Of a stretch of 64,000 nt of DNA, positions 55,416 through 64,000 are shown piece after piece; within the stretch, counting starts at the first letter, position 1, and every line of letters begins with the position of its first letter. The stretch covers positions 574,307 to 638,306 of the forward strand of contig NC_014315.1 in assembly GCF_000143085.1 (NCBI RefSeq). Reading direction: 5' to 3'. The notes under the pieces are model-generated. The model was not told the origin of the DNA and searched no databases. It was given only the letters and a program-made list of their open reading frames with translations. The translations under genes were made by a program, and so were the position numbers. The DNA is from Nitrosococcus watsonii C-113 (GTDB taxonomy: Bacteria; Pseudomonadota; Gammaproteobacteria; Nitrosococcales; Nitrosococcaceae).

Positions 55416-55949
55416 TTAACGGCCTCGAACAGGCTCCAAAATAGCATCCAAGTTTAAATTATCGCATAATTCCATAAACTGTTCTCTTAGAACGGCAATG
55501 GATAGATCGGTAGGCAAGTGAATAATGAGACTAACTGAAAATAAAGGTGCTTCTGTATGCAGTGCGGGATAGCAACGAGTGCTAAGTTCCTCGATAGTAA
55601 TATTGCGGCTGGCAAAAAAATAAGTTAGCTCATGTATGATACCAGGTTGGTTTATTGATATAGCCTCTACCGCATAGGGCATAAGGGCGTGGTTGCTGGG
55701 GCGGGCTTTAGTGCGTTTGCTAAGCATGGTTAAGGTAAGCCGTTGCTTTAAACCGGGCAGCATGGCTTCTAATTTAGCTACTGCGCTCCAGCTGCCAGAG
55801 GCGAGCAACTGTATGGTAAATTCTGTTCCAAGCAGGACCATACGGCTATCTTCGATGCTGCAGCCGCTATCCAATATGGCGCTAGTTAATTCCTTTAAAA
55901 GCCCAGGCTGGTCATGTCCTATTGCCGAGATTACCAAATGCTGCTGCAT
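55416..55949 (-). CDS. gcvR: Glycine cleavage system transcriptional regulator GcvR
   Basis: 177 residues with two ACT domains: VISAIGHDQPGLLKELTSAI at the N-terminus and VEAISINQPGIIHELTYFFA from about residue 88. In E. coli GcvR binds glycine and restrains the activator GcvA. GcvA is not visible here, and gcvPB lies 32 kb away in this window. Probably cotranscribed with bcp and divergent from dapA. Confidence 0.88.
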   Translation of the reverse strand: MQQHLVISAIGHDQPGLLKELTSAILDSGCSIEDSRMVLLGTEFTIQLLASGSWSAVAKLEAMLPGLKQRLTLTMLSKRTKARPSNHALMPYAVEAISINQPGIIHELTYFFASRNITIEELSTRCYPALHTEAPLFSVSLIIHLPTDLSIAVLREQFMELCDNLNLDAILEPVRGR

Positions 55950-56120
55950 CGTGTTTTTGCTTGTACCCTTTTAAAGAAATAGCTAACTAGCTTAGCCGAT
56001 TACAGCACAGTCGTCACCAATCTGAATTGCCTGTCGGTGAACTGCGACAGAGCCTTGCCATTCCTTAAGTCCATGGGTACCATGCGCGGTTAATTATTAT
56101 TAATTTATGGGAATAGTGCT

Positions 56121-56996
56121 ATGTTTCATGGCAGCATGGTTGCTTTGGTAACACCGATGCATCCCGACGGCACCCTAGATTGGGAGAGTTTACGGCGGTT
56201 AGTTGATTTCCATATAGAAAATAAAACTGACGCGATAGTGACGGTGGGGACTACGGGAGAGTCCCCTACGCTGGAAGTAGAAGAACATATTCGGGTTATC
56301 CGTGAAGTTGTGGATCAAGCCCAGGGGCGGTTGCCGGTAATTGCAGGAACAGGCGCTAATTCTACCCGTGAAGCCGAAGAACTGACTCGAGCGGCCTTAG
56401 AGGCGGGTGCCGATGCTTGCCTGCTCGTGGTCCCCTATTATAATAGACCCACTCAAGAAGGCTTATATCTCCATTTTAAAGCCATCGCCGAGGCCGTCCC
56501 CATCCCTCAGATTCTTTATAATGTGCCTGCTCGGACGGCATGTGATTTGTTGCCGGAGACGGTAGCCCGTTTGGCGGATATTTCCAATATTATTGGCATT
56601 AAGGAGGCTACGGAAAATATCGCCCGAGGGCACCAAATTCTAGAATTGTGTGGCGATAAGCTCGATCTCTATAGTGGTGAAGATAGTACTGCTATGGAAT
56701 ATATGCTAATAGGAGGCCAGGGAACGATTTCGGTAACCGCTAATGTAGCGCCTAAGGCTGTGCATGAAATGTGTGCCGCGGCGCTACAAGGTGATCGCAA
56801 GGCTGCGGAAGCCATCAATACTAGGTTACGACCCCTTTATGCTGCCCTATTTGTTGAAGCCAATCCTATTCCCGTGAAATGGGCCTTGTCTGAGATGGGT
56901 TTGATTACTCCGGGTATCCGCTTACCCTTGACCGTGTTGTCGGAACGTTATCATGAATCGCTACGGCAAGCATTACGCCAAGAGCAGATTCTGTAG
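56121..56996 (+). CDS. dapA: 4-hydroxy-tetrahydrodipicolinate synthase
   Basis: Condenses pyruvate and aspartate semialdehyde, first committed step to lysine and diaminopimelate. 291 residues. Pyruvate-binding [13 protein letters not shown], catalytic Tyr in [15 protein letters not shown], Schiff-base Lys in [13 protein letters not shown], and [14 protein letters not shown]. First gene of dapA-bamC-purC, the same order as in E. coli. The 171 bp upstream contain the divergent gcvR promoter area and no gene. Confidence 0.97.
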   Translation: MFHGSMVALVTPMHPDGTLDWESLRRLVDFHIENKTDAIVTVGTTGESPTLEVEEHIRVIREVVDQAQGRLPVIAGTGANSTREAEELTRAALEAGADACLLVVPYYNRPTQEGLYLHFKAIAEAVPIPQILYNVPARTACDLLPETVARLADISNIIGIKEATENIARGHQILELCGDKLDLYSGEDSTAMEYMLIGGQGTISVTANVAPKAVHEMCAAALQGDRKAAEAINTRLRPLYAALFVEANPIPVKWALSEMGLITPGIRLPLTVLSERYHESLRQALRQEQIL

Positions 56997-57017
56997 TAAG
57001 GTTAAAAGTATCGGAAT

Positions 57018-58037
57018 ATGGGCATAAGGATATGGAGATACTACGCTATTTTGTGGATAATCCCCCTAGCCTTGGGGGGGTGCAGTATCTTTTCTGCGCT
57101 GGATGAGTTAGTGCCTGATAATACTAAGGAATACCGTAAGGCCCAAATCTTACCACCCCTGGATATTCCTCCTGATCTAAGCGCTGAAGCTATTCGGACT
57201 AACATCATAGAGGACGATGGCGGTACAGCGACCTATTTAGAATATCAAGAGCAAGGCCGTAACCCCTTGATGGATATTTATGGGGTGGAGTCAGATAGAA
57301 AACCCCGTTTGGAAGGTGAGGGGGAAGAACAACGGTTGCTGGTTCCGGAAGACCAGAAGAAAGTATGGGAACGGGTACGCAGCTTCTGGGATGAAAATGG
57401 CCTTGAAATCAAGGCTGAGGATATCCGTATTGGATTTATGGATACCACCGGTCCTTCTGAGCAGGATAGTTATCGGGTTCGTATTGAGCGTGGAGAGACT
57501 CCTCGGTCCACTGTTATTCACTTAAAACAAATTACTGCTGAGCCTGATCTGCGGCAGGCAGAAACTATGCTCCGCCGTTTAGCTGAATATCTGGGGGCAT
57601 TGTATGCACAGGATCTCGCCCGGGCCGAGCAGAACAGCCGGCGGACTACTGCCAGCCCTAGCCGTATCCATATGCTGGATGGGGGCACGGCTATGGAGAT
57701 GGCTGAAGACTTCTCGCGCGCTTGGCGCCAGGTGGGGTTGGTGCTTGATCAAAAAGGGTTCTCCGTAGAAGACCGAAATCGCTCCCGAGGCGTTTACTAT
57801 ATTCGCTATAAAGATCCTTTTACGCAGCCGCAAGAAGCGGATTCAGGCTGGTTTTCCAAGCTGGCCTTTTGGGAGGATGATGAAGAAGATGAAGATGAGC
57901 AAAGTCGTTACCAGATAAAGTTAATCTCGGACGGTGCGGCAACTCGGGTAGTTATCCTTGATACTGAGGGGCGGCGCGATGAGTCAGCTACCGCGAAACG
58001 CTTATTATCCTTGCTAGGTGAGCAATTGACTGAGTAG
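57018..58037 (+). CDS. bamC: Outer-membrane assembly lipoprotein BamC
   Basis: Accessory lipoprotein of the beta-barrel assembly machinery. 339 residues. Signal peptide ending in the lipobox LGGC (Cys22), then the unstructured BamD-binding segment ([20 protein letters not shown]), followed by two helix-grip domains (about 90-200 and 225-335). A highly acidic loop [11 protein letters not shown] near residue 290 is unusual. Located between dapA and purC as in enterobacteria. Confidence 0.9.
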   Translation: MGIRIWRYYAILWIIPLALGGCSIFSALDELVPDNTKEYRKAQILPPLDIPPDLSAEAIRTNIIEDDGGTATYLEYQEQGRNPLMDIYGVESDRKPRLEGEGEEQRLLVPEDQKKVWERVRSFWDENGLEIKAEDIRIGFMDTTGPSEQDSYRVRIERGETPRSTVIHLKQITAEPDLRQAETMLRRLAEYLGALYAQDLARAEQNSRRTTASPSRIHMLDGGTAMEMAEDFSRAWRQVGLVLDQKGFSVEDRNRSRGVYYIRYKDPFTQPQEADSGWFSKLAFWEDDEEDEDEQSRYQIKLISDGAATRVVILDTEGRRDESATAKRLLSLLGEQLTE

Positions 58038-58051
58038 AGAGAAGGAAGTAT

Positions 58052-58768
58052 ATGTCGATAAAAAAACAATCTGAGCTTTATTCTGGTAAAGCCAAGACCG
58101 TTTACACAACGGATGATCCTACCCTGCTAATTCTGCATTTCCGTGACGATACTTCTGCCTTTGATGGGAAGAAAATTGAGCAGCTCAGTCGTAAGGGAGA
58201 AATCAATAATAAATTTAACGCCTTCATTATGGAAAAACTGGCGGCAGCAGGTATTCCAACTCATTTCGAGCGACTGCTGAGTGGACAAGAATCTCTCGTT
58301 AAGCGCTTGGAGATGTTTCCCATCGAGTGTGTGGTGCGTAATATTGCGACTGGTAGCTTGTGCCGGCGATTAGGCGTGCAAGATGGCCTTGATTTAGTCC
58401 CTCCCGTGTTTGAGTTCTTCCTTAAGGATGATGCCCGCCATGATCCCATGATTAACGAGTACCATATCCGCACTTTTGGTTGGGCAAATTTGGAACAAGT
58501 TGAGCGAATGAAGGAATATACTTTTAAGATTAATGATATCTTAAAAGTATTATTCTTGGAGGCAGAGTTGTTGCTAGTGGATTATAAGCTAGAATTCGGT
58601 GATGCTCGAGGCCAGGTTTTGTTAGGCGATGAATTCACCCCTGATGGTTGCCGTCTTTGGGATGTGGAAACCCGTGAAAAATTGGATAAGGATCGGTTCC
58701 GTCATGGGCTAGGGGGGGTTACGGAAGCCTATGAGGAGGTAGCTCGGCGCTTAGGTATGTCGTTATAG
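58052..58768 (+). CDS. purC: Phosphoribosylaminoimidazole-succinocarboxamide synthase
   Basis: Joins aspartate to CAIR using ATP in purine biosynthesis. 238 residues, the usual bacterial length. ATP-site [20 protein letters not shown], signatures [20 protein letters not shown] and LVDYKLEFG. Stop 14 bp before; a good AGAGAAGGAAG precedes the ATG. It converges with pyrC, 40 bp away. Confidence 0.97.
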   Translation: MSIKKQSELYSGKAKTVYTTDDPTLLILHFRDDTSAFDGKKIEQLSRKGEINNKFNAFIMEKLAAAGIPTHFERLLSGQESLVKRLEMFPIECVVRNIATGSLCRRLGVQDGLDLVPPVFEFFLKDDARHDPMINEYHIRTFGWANLEQVERMKEYTFKINDILKVLFLEAELLLVDYKLEFGDARGQVLLGDEFTPDGCRLWDVETREKLDKDRFRHGLGGVTEAYEEVARRLGMSL

Positions 58769-58808
58769 GCATGCTTTTCAGGTATTTGTAGCACAACGGC
58801 ATGGTTAT

Positions 58809-59846
58809 CTACTCAGCAAGGCGCCAGGCAACCATTGTTCCCCCACGCAGGGGTATTAACGTATCATCCCCATAAGGCAAGCTATCCGGTACTTGCCATG
58901 GAATTTTGGTGAGCGTCACCGTGTCTTGGTTGCGGGGCAAACCATAAAAACCAGGCCCATGAAAGCTGGCGAATCCCTCTAGCTTTTCCAGAGCACCTGC
59001 TTCTTCGAAAGCCTCGGCATAAAGTTCCAAGGCGGCATGGCTGTTGTAGATTCCGGCGCAGCCGCAGGCTGTTTCCTTAGCGGTTTTGGCATGGGGTGCG
59101 CTATCTGTTCCCAGAAAAAATTTGGGGTTGCCGCTAGTAGCCGCAGCTACCAGGGCTTGGCGATGGGTTTCCCGTTTGAGTACCGGTAGGCAGTAATAAT
59201 GGGGTTGAATGCCACCTGCTAGCAGGGCATTACGGTTAAGCAACAGGTGGTGCGGGGTGATGGTGGCGGCAATATTGTGTGCTCCTGCCTTGATAAATTC
59301 TACTGCCTCTTGGGTGGTGATATGCTCTAGCACTACCCGTAAGGCTGGGAAATCATGGAGCAGCGGGCTGAGGTGGCGGTCAATAAAAACCCGTTCTCGA
59401 TCAAAGATATCGACCGTAGGATCGGTTACTTCGCCATGGACTAACAATGGCAATTGCTGCTGTTGCAAGGCTTCTAGTACGGGATAAAGTTTGCCCAAGT
59501 GGTTAACGCCGAAATCGGCGTTGGTGGTTGCCCCTGCGGGATATAATTTAACCGCATAGATATGCCCGCTGTTCCGAGCGCGAGTGATTTCTTCGGGTAT
59601 GGTATTATCAGTAAGATAGAGGGTCATTAAGGGTTCAAAGCCTAAATTTTTAGGCTGGGCCGCAAGAATACGTTTCCGGTAAGCCAGTGCTTGCGCGGTA
59701 GTGGTAATAGGTGGCCGCAGATTAGGCATAATGATGGCTCGGGCGAAACGGCGGCCTGTGGCCGGAACAATGTCTGTGAGTATTTTTCCGTCCCGTAAGT
59801 GCAGGTGCCAATCGTCAGGGCGAGTCAGTTGTAGCGTTGTTACCAT
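58809..59846 (-). CDS. pyrC: Dihydroorotase (class II)
   Basis: Zinc amidohydrolase of pyrimidine synthesis, closing carbamoyl-aspartate to dihydroorotate. 345 residues of the E. coli PyrC type. Zinc ligands in [12 protein letters not shown], carboxylated Lys in [12 protein letters not shown], His in LLVHGEVTD and [10 protein letters not shown], and Asp in [15 protein letters not shown]. Confidence 0.96.
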   Translation of the reverse strand: MVTTLQLTRPDDWHLHLRDGKILTDIVPATGRRFARAIIMPNLRPPITTTAQALAYRKRILAAQPKNLGFEPLMTLYLTDNTIPEEITRARNSGHIYAVKLYPAGATTNADFGVNHLGKLYPVLEALQQQQLPLLVHGEVTDPTVDIFDRERVFIDRHLSPLLHDFPALRVVLEHITTQEAVEFIKAGAHNIAATITPHHLLLNRNALLAGGIQPHYYCLPVLKRETHRQALVAAATSGNPKFFLGTDSAPHAKTAKETACGCAGIYNSHAALELYAEAFEEAGALEKLEGFASFHGPGFYGLPRNQDTVTLTKIPWQVPDSLPYGDDTLIPLRGGTMVAWRLAE

Positions 59847-60116
59847 AGTTTGTAATCTACCATGGAAGTGCGTGATTGATAGTAGTAGTTTGAGGGAAGT
59901 TTTTATCTAGAATGCTAGGGGGGCTATCGGGGTGCGCTCAATATTTTTTTGATAACCTTTACTTTTAGTACCCCTGCAATAAGGACTTAGAGATAGGGAT
60001 TCTATCTTGACCCAAAGTTAGGATCTAGTTAGTGTGTTTGAGTAACTATTTAAATATTACCAGCAGGTTCTGTTTGTGGGCGAATTAACTTTGATAAATT
60101 TAGAGAGGTTTCTGCC
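59847..60116. other. ilvI upstream spacer
   Basis: 270 bp without a gene between divergent pyrC and ilvI. A TTGACC at 60007-60012 could be a -35 box for ilvIH, but the hexamer 17 bp on (TAGTGT) is a weak -10. I see no leader peptide rich in branched-chain codons and no attenuator hairpin. Confidence 0.35.
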
Positions 60117-61865
60117 GTGGATCTCTTGAATGGTGCTGAGATCCTCGTCCGGTGTCTGCAAGACGAAGGTGTAGAATATATCTTTGGCTATCCGGGCGGT
60201 GCCGTATTGCATATTTACGATGCGCTCTATCAGCAGGAAGCAGTTAAGCATATCTTAGTACGCCATGAGCAGGGGGCGGCCCATGGTGCTGATGGCTATG
60301 CCCGTGCTACGGGTAAGCCTGGCGTGGTGCTGGTCACTTCCGGCCCTGGCGCTACCAATGCGGTTACCGGGATTGCCACAGCTTACATGGATTCCATTCC
60401 TATGGTGGTGATTACTGGCCAAGTGCCACGAGCGGCTATTGGGAGTGATGCTTTCCAAGAAGTGGATTCCGTAGGGATTACCCGCCCTTGCGTTAAGCAT
60501 AATTTCTTGGTTAAAGACCTTAATGATCTGGCTTTAACGATTAGAAAAGCCTTTTACATTGCTACTACTGGCCGTCCAGGTCCTGTGGTGGTGGATATTC
60601 CCAAGGACGTCACCGCTCCTAATGTCAAGATCCCCTACCATTACCCTGAACAGCTTACCTTGCGCTCTTATCATCATCCGGTGACCGTGGAAACTCCCGA
60701 GCAAGTAAAAAGGGCCGTCGAGCTCATCTTGTCTGCCCGCCGCCCTATGATTTATACGGGTGGAGGGATAGTTCTCGGCAATGCGGCTCAGCCGTTAACT
60801 GAATTCGTTCGATGGCTTGGTTATCCTGTCACCAATACTTTAATGGGGCTGGGAGGGTATCCTGGCACTGATCCCCAGTTTGTAGGTATGCTAGGAATGC
60901 ACGGGACCTATGAAGCCAATATGGGAATGCACGAGTGTGATGTGCTGATTGCTATTGGCGCCCGCTTTGATGATCGCGTGACGGGTAATTTAGAGCAGTT
61001 TTGCCCTTATGCCAAAATTATTCATGTGGATATTGACCCTTCCAGTATTTCTAAAAATGTACAAGTCGACGTCCCTATCGTGGGGGATGTGGGTTTGGTG
61101 CTGAAGGAGATGATCACGGCCTTAAAAAGCGCGGACAAGAAGCCTGATGGGGAGGCATTGAACAAGTGGTGGTCTCAAATTGAGGAATGGCGGGGGCGTC
61201 GTTGTTTGCGTTACCAGCAAGATGGCGAGCTTATTAAGCCGCAGTATATTATCGAAAGGCTTTATGCGATCACGAAGGGAGAGGCTTATATTACTTCCGA
61301 TGTCGGGCAGCACCAGATGTGGACAGCCCAGTTCTATAAGTTTGACAAGCCGAGACGGTGGATCAATTCGGGGGGGCTGGGAACCATGGGATTTGGCTTG
61401 CCAGCGGCGATGGGTGTGCAATTGGCTTATCTTGACGCACCGGTGGTTTGTGTGACCGGCGAGGCCAGTATCCAGATGTGTATCCAGGAGCTATCCACCT
61501 GTATGCAGTACTCTTTGCCCATCAAAATCGTGAATCTTAATAACCGCTATATGGGAATGGTGCGCCAATGGCAGGAATTTTTCTATGACCGGCGCTACTC
61601 TCATTCCTACATGGATGCTTTACCTGATTTTGTGAAGCTGGCTGAGGCTTATGGTCATGTAGGCATGCAGATAGAAAAGCCGGGAGATGTAGACGCCGCC
61701 TTGAAAGAGGCTTTCGCGCTCAAGGACCGGCTGGTATTTTTAGATTTTATTACTGATCAGGCGGAGAATGTGTATCCGATGATTGCTCAAGGTAAGGGGC
61801 ATCATGAGATGCACTTGGCCCCTGAATGTAAGGTGCCCCAATCCCTGGAAAGAGAATGGGCCTGA
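60117..61865 (+). CDS. ilvI: Acetolactate synthase large subunit
   Basis: Thiamine-diphosphate enzyme making acetolactate and acetohydroxybutyrate for branched-chain amino acids. 582 residues from a GTG at 60117 with the family N-terminus at once (LLNGAEILVRCLQDEGVEYI). The catalytic Glu follows from RHEQGAAHGADGYARATGKP. The ThDP motif is VTGEASIQMCIQELST...NNRYMGM, with Glu where many family members have Asp. Last codons precede ilvH by 1 bp. Confidence 0.96.
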   Translation: MDLLNGAEILVRCLQDEGVEYIFGYPGGAVLHIYDALYQQEAVKHILVRHEQGAAHGADGYARATGKPGVVLVTSGPGATNAVTGIATAYMDSIPMVVITGQVPRAAIGSDAFQEVDSVGITRPCVKHNFLVKDLNDLALTIRKAFYIATTGRPGPVVVDIPKDVTAPNVKIPYHYPEQLTLRSYHHPVTVETPEQVKRAVELILSARRPMIYTGGGIVLGNAAQPLTEFVRWLGYPVTNTLMGLGGYPGTDPQFVGMLGMHGTYEANMGMHECDVLIAIGARFDDRVTGNLEQFCPYAKIIHVDIDPSSISKNVQVDVPIVGDVGLVLKEMITALKSADKKPDGEALNKWWSQIEEWRGRRCLRYQQDGELIKPQYIIERLYAITKGEAYITSDVGQHQMWTAQFYKFDKPRRWINSGGLGTMGFGLPAAMGVQLAYLDAPVVCVTGEASIQMCIQELSTCMQYSLPIKIVNLNNRYMGMVRQWQEFFYDRRYSHSYMDALPDFVKLAEAYGHVGMQIEKPGDVDAALKEAFALKDRLVFLDFITDQAENVYPMIAQGKGHHEMHLAPECKVPQSLEREWA

Positions 61866-61866
61866 C

Positions 61867-62361
61867 ATGCGTCATATCATTTCTTTACTCATGGAAAATG
61901 AATCCGGGGCTTTATCTCGGGTTGCAGGTTTGTTTTCCGCGCGAGGCTATAATATTGAGTCCCTGACCGTAGCACCTACGGAAGATCCCTCCTTGTCCCG
62001 TATGACTTTGGTGACCACTGGTTCGGATGAGATCATCGAGCAAATCTTGAAGCAGCTCAACAAACTGGTTGATGTGGTTAAGTTGGAGGATCTTACCGAG
62101 GGAGCGCATATTGAGCGGGAGTTAATGCTGATCAAAGTGGCGGCTACCTCGGCGGCTGAAAGGGATGAGGTTAAACGTTTAAGCGATATTTTCCGTGGCC
62201 GCATCATTGATGTTGCCGATAATACTTATACTATAGAACTTACGGGTAGTGGTAATAAACAGGACGCTTTTATTCAGGTGCTTAAGGAATTCCAAATTTT
62301 GGAAACTGTCCGCTCTGGAGCGATGGGAATTGCCCGTGGTGTAAAAGGGTTGCAACTCTAG
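61867..62361 (+). CDS. ilvH: Acetolactate synthase small regulatory subunit
   Basis: 164 residues from the ATG at 61867 (MRHIISLLMENESGALSRVA); the longer in-frame opening lies within ilvI. N-terminal ACT domain (GYNIESLTVAPTEDPSLSRM) senses valine; C-terminal domain ELMLIKVAATSAAERDEV activates the large subunit. Immediately downstream of ilvI and in the same operon. Confidence 0.96.
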   Translation: MRHIISLLMENESGALSRVAGLFSARGYNIESLTVAPTEDPSLSRMTLVTTGSDEIIEQILKQLNKLVDVVKLEDLTEGAHIERELMLIKVAATSAAERDEVKRLSDIFRGRIIDVADNTYTIELTGSGNKQDAFIQVLKEFQILETVRSGAMGIARGVKGLQL

Positions 62362-62516
62362 GTGAATTGTAGTCAGAGATTAGTTGTGGCGCCAAAAGAT
62401 AAATGGCCGCTGTTTTTTTACGGTTTTCTCCTTGCCTTTGCTTCTGAAGCTACGATAAAGATTTCGATCCCTGCCTAGTTACAAAGGCCGAAAGGAGTTC
62501 GCTAAAAGCAAGCATT

Positions 62517-62550
62517 AACCGCTATTTGATGGGGCGGTTTTGTCGTTTTA
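62517..62550 (+). terminator. Probable terminator after ilvIH
   Basis: Stem AACCGC/GCGGTT with an 11-nt loop, followed by TTGTCGTTTTAATT. The stem is short (6 bp) and the T-tract interrupted, so it may be weak or partial, giving read-through to ilvC. Confidence 0.45.
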
Positions 62551-62551
62551 A

Positions 62552-62579
62552 TTGTTATCCAGCGATCTCGAACTTTATA
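62552..62579 (+). promoter_or_regulatory. Candidate sigma-70 promoter for ilvC
   Basis: TTGTTA (62552-62557) and TTTATA (62574-62579) with a 16-bp spacer, 35 bp before the ilvC ATG and just after the ilvIH terminator-like hairpin. It would allow separate expression of ilvC. Confidence 0.4.
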
Positions 62580-62595
62580 CACTTTTAAAAATTAA

Positions 62596-63629
<1,034 letters not shown>

Positions 63630-63630
<1 letters not shown>

Positions 63631-64000
63631 TGACGGTAAATTTGGATAAGAAGCGTCCAATTGCTGAGCGGGGGGGTAATGGTCGGCGCCGCAGAGGAAT
63701 CTACCTTCTTCCCAACCTGCTGACCACGGCAGGCCTGTTTGCGGGTTTTTATGCCATTGTAGCAGCCATGAATGGCCATTTTGACGCAGCGGCCGAGGCT
63801 ATCTTTATAGCGATGTTAATGGATGGAGTGGATGGGAGAATTGCTCGTTTGACCAATACTCAAAGTGCTTTTGGCGCGGAGTATGATAGTTTGGCGGATA
63901 TGGCCTCTTTCGGGCTAGTACCGGCACTGGTCATTTATGAATGGACGCTCTATGGGTTGGGAAAATTGGGCTGGTTAGCCGCTTTCCTCTACGCGGCTTG
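63630..64000 (+). CDS. pssA: CDP-diacylglycerol-serine O-phosphatidyltransferase (3' end outside window)
   Basis: Begins with a GTG at 63630 overlapping the last base of the ilvC stop; 123 codons are visible before the window ends. The N-terminus is basic ([11 protein letters not shown]). Helix 1 reads [20 protein letters not shown], then the CDP-alcohol phosphotransferase motif [20 protein letters not shown] continues with YDSLAD, giving the required DG-AR-G-D-D pattern. It makes phosphatidylserine, precursor of phosphatidylethanolamine. ilvC-pssA adjacency is common in this group. Confidence 0.93.

Noticed and set aside
61783..61866. Longer N-terminus for ilvH
   Set aside because: The extra 28 codons lie within the ilvI gene and are unlike the ACT-domain N-terminus, which begins at 61867.

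Overview
This is a 64 kb piece of a gammaproteobacterial chromosome. Codon use is moderately GC-rich. Gene orders such as secG-tRNA-Leu-nuoA..N, engB-polA, gcvR-bcp/dapA-bamC-purC and ilvI-ilvH-ilvC-pssA are those of Gammaproteobacteria. Overall protein resemblance, the unfused nuoC/nuoD, the cytochrome c4 and the exosortase-associated small protein suggest the Chromatiales, and Nitrosococcus is my best guess. That assignment is inference and was not tested by any search.

Layout: 1-1832 holds the end of glmM, then tpiA and secG, with a tRNA-Leu(GAG). 2055-16510 is a complete 14-gene NADH:quinone oxidoreductase operon (nuoA-N). 16525-23263 holds a quinone-oxidoreductase-like enzyme, rluD, a YyaL-type protein, a PfkB kinase and gcvPB. 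23467-26481 is a graveyard of broken mobile genes (Uma2 fragment, IS5, TnpB, IS481 and IS630 remnants) that stops next to a tRNA-Ser(CGA). 26711-35953 is housekeeping: dsbA, cytochrome c4, engB, a probable small RNA locus, polA, a LOG protein, a DUF2782 protein, and the polyamine pair speA/speE in divergent orientation. 36037-40351 is a small surface-glycan cluster (ELM1-like, GT4, GT9, O-antigen ligase type).

An accessory island at 40352-42543 contains a degraded coding remnant, a repeat block, a perfect 31-nt palindrome, a single integron gene cassette with a well-formed attC but no integrase in view, and a broken IS630. 42709-49190 has YqaA, a MATE transporter, a calcium-repeat OmpA protein, an orphan membrane-anchored protein, a large lytic transglycosylase, a TIGR04073-type protein and a dead MT-A70 methyltransferase. 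49273-54599 is the class I ribonucleotide reductase operon, nrdA then nrdB on the minus strand. It has two NrdR-type boxes upstream and a 379-residue homing-endonuclease intein inside NrdA. 54926-64000 is core metabolism: bcp, gcvR, dapA, bamC, purC, pyrC, ilvI, ilvH, ilvC and the start of pssA.

The most unusual points are these: (1) the NrdA intein joins directly to Gly at the +1 position, where canonical inteins need Cys, Ser or Thr; (2) the lone integron cassette at 40986-41815, whose own attC halves match perfectly over 10 bp across the cassette junction; (3) a structured, terminator-ended intergenic RNA candidate at the locus where Spot 42/ErsA sit in other gammaproteobacteria.
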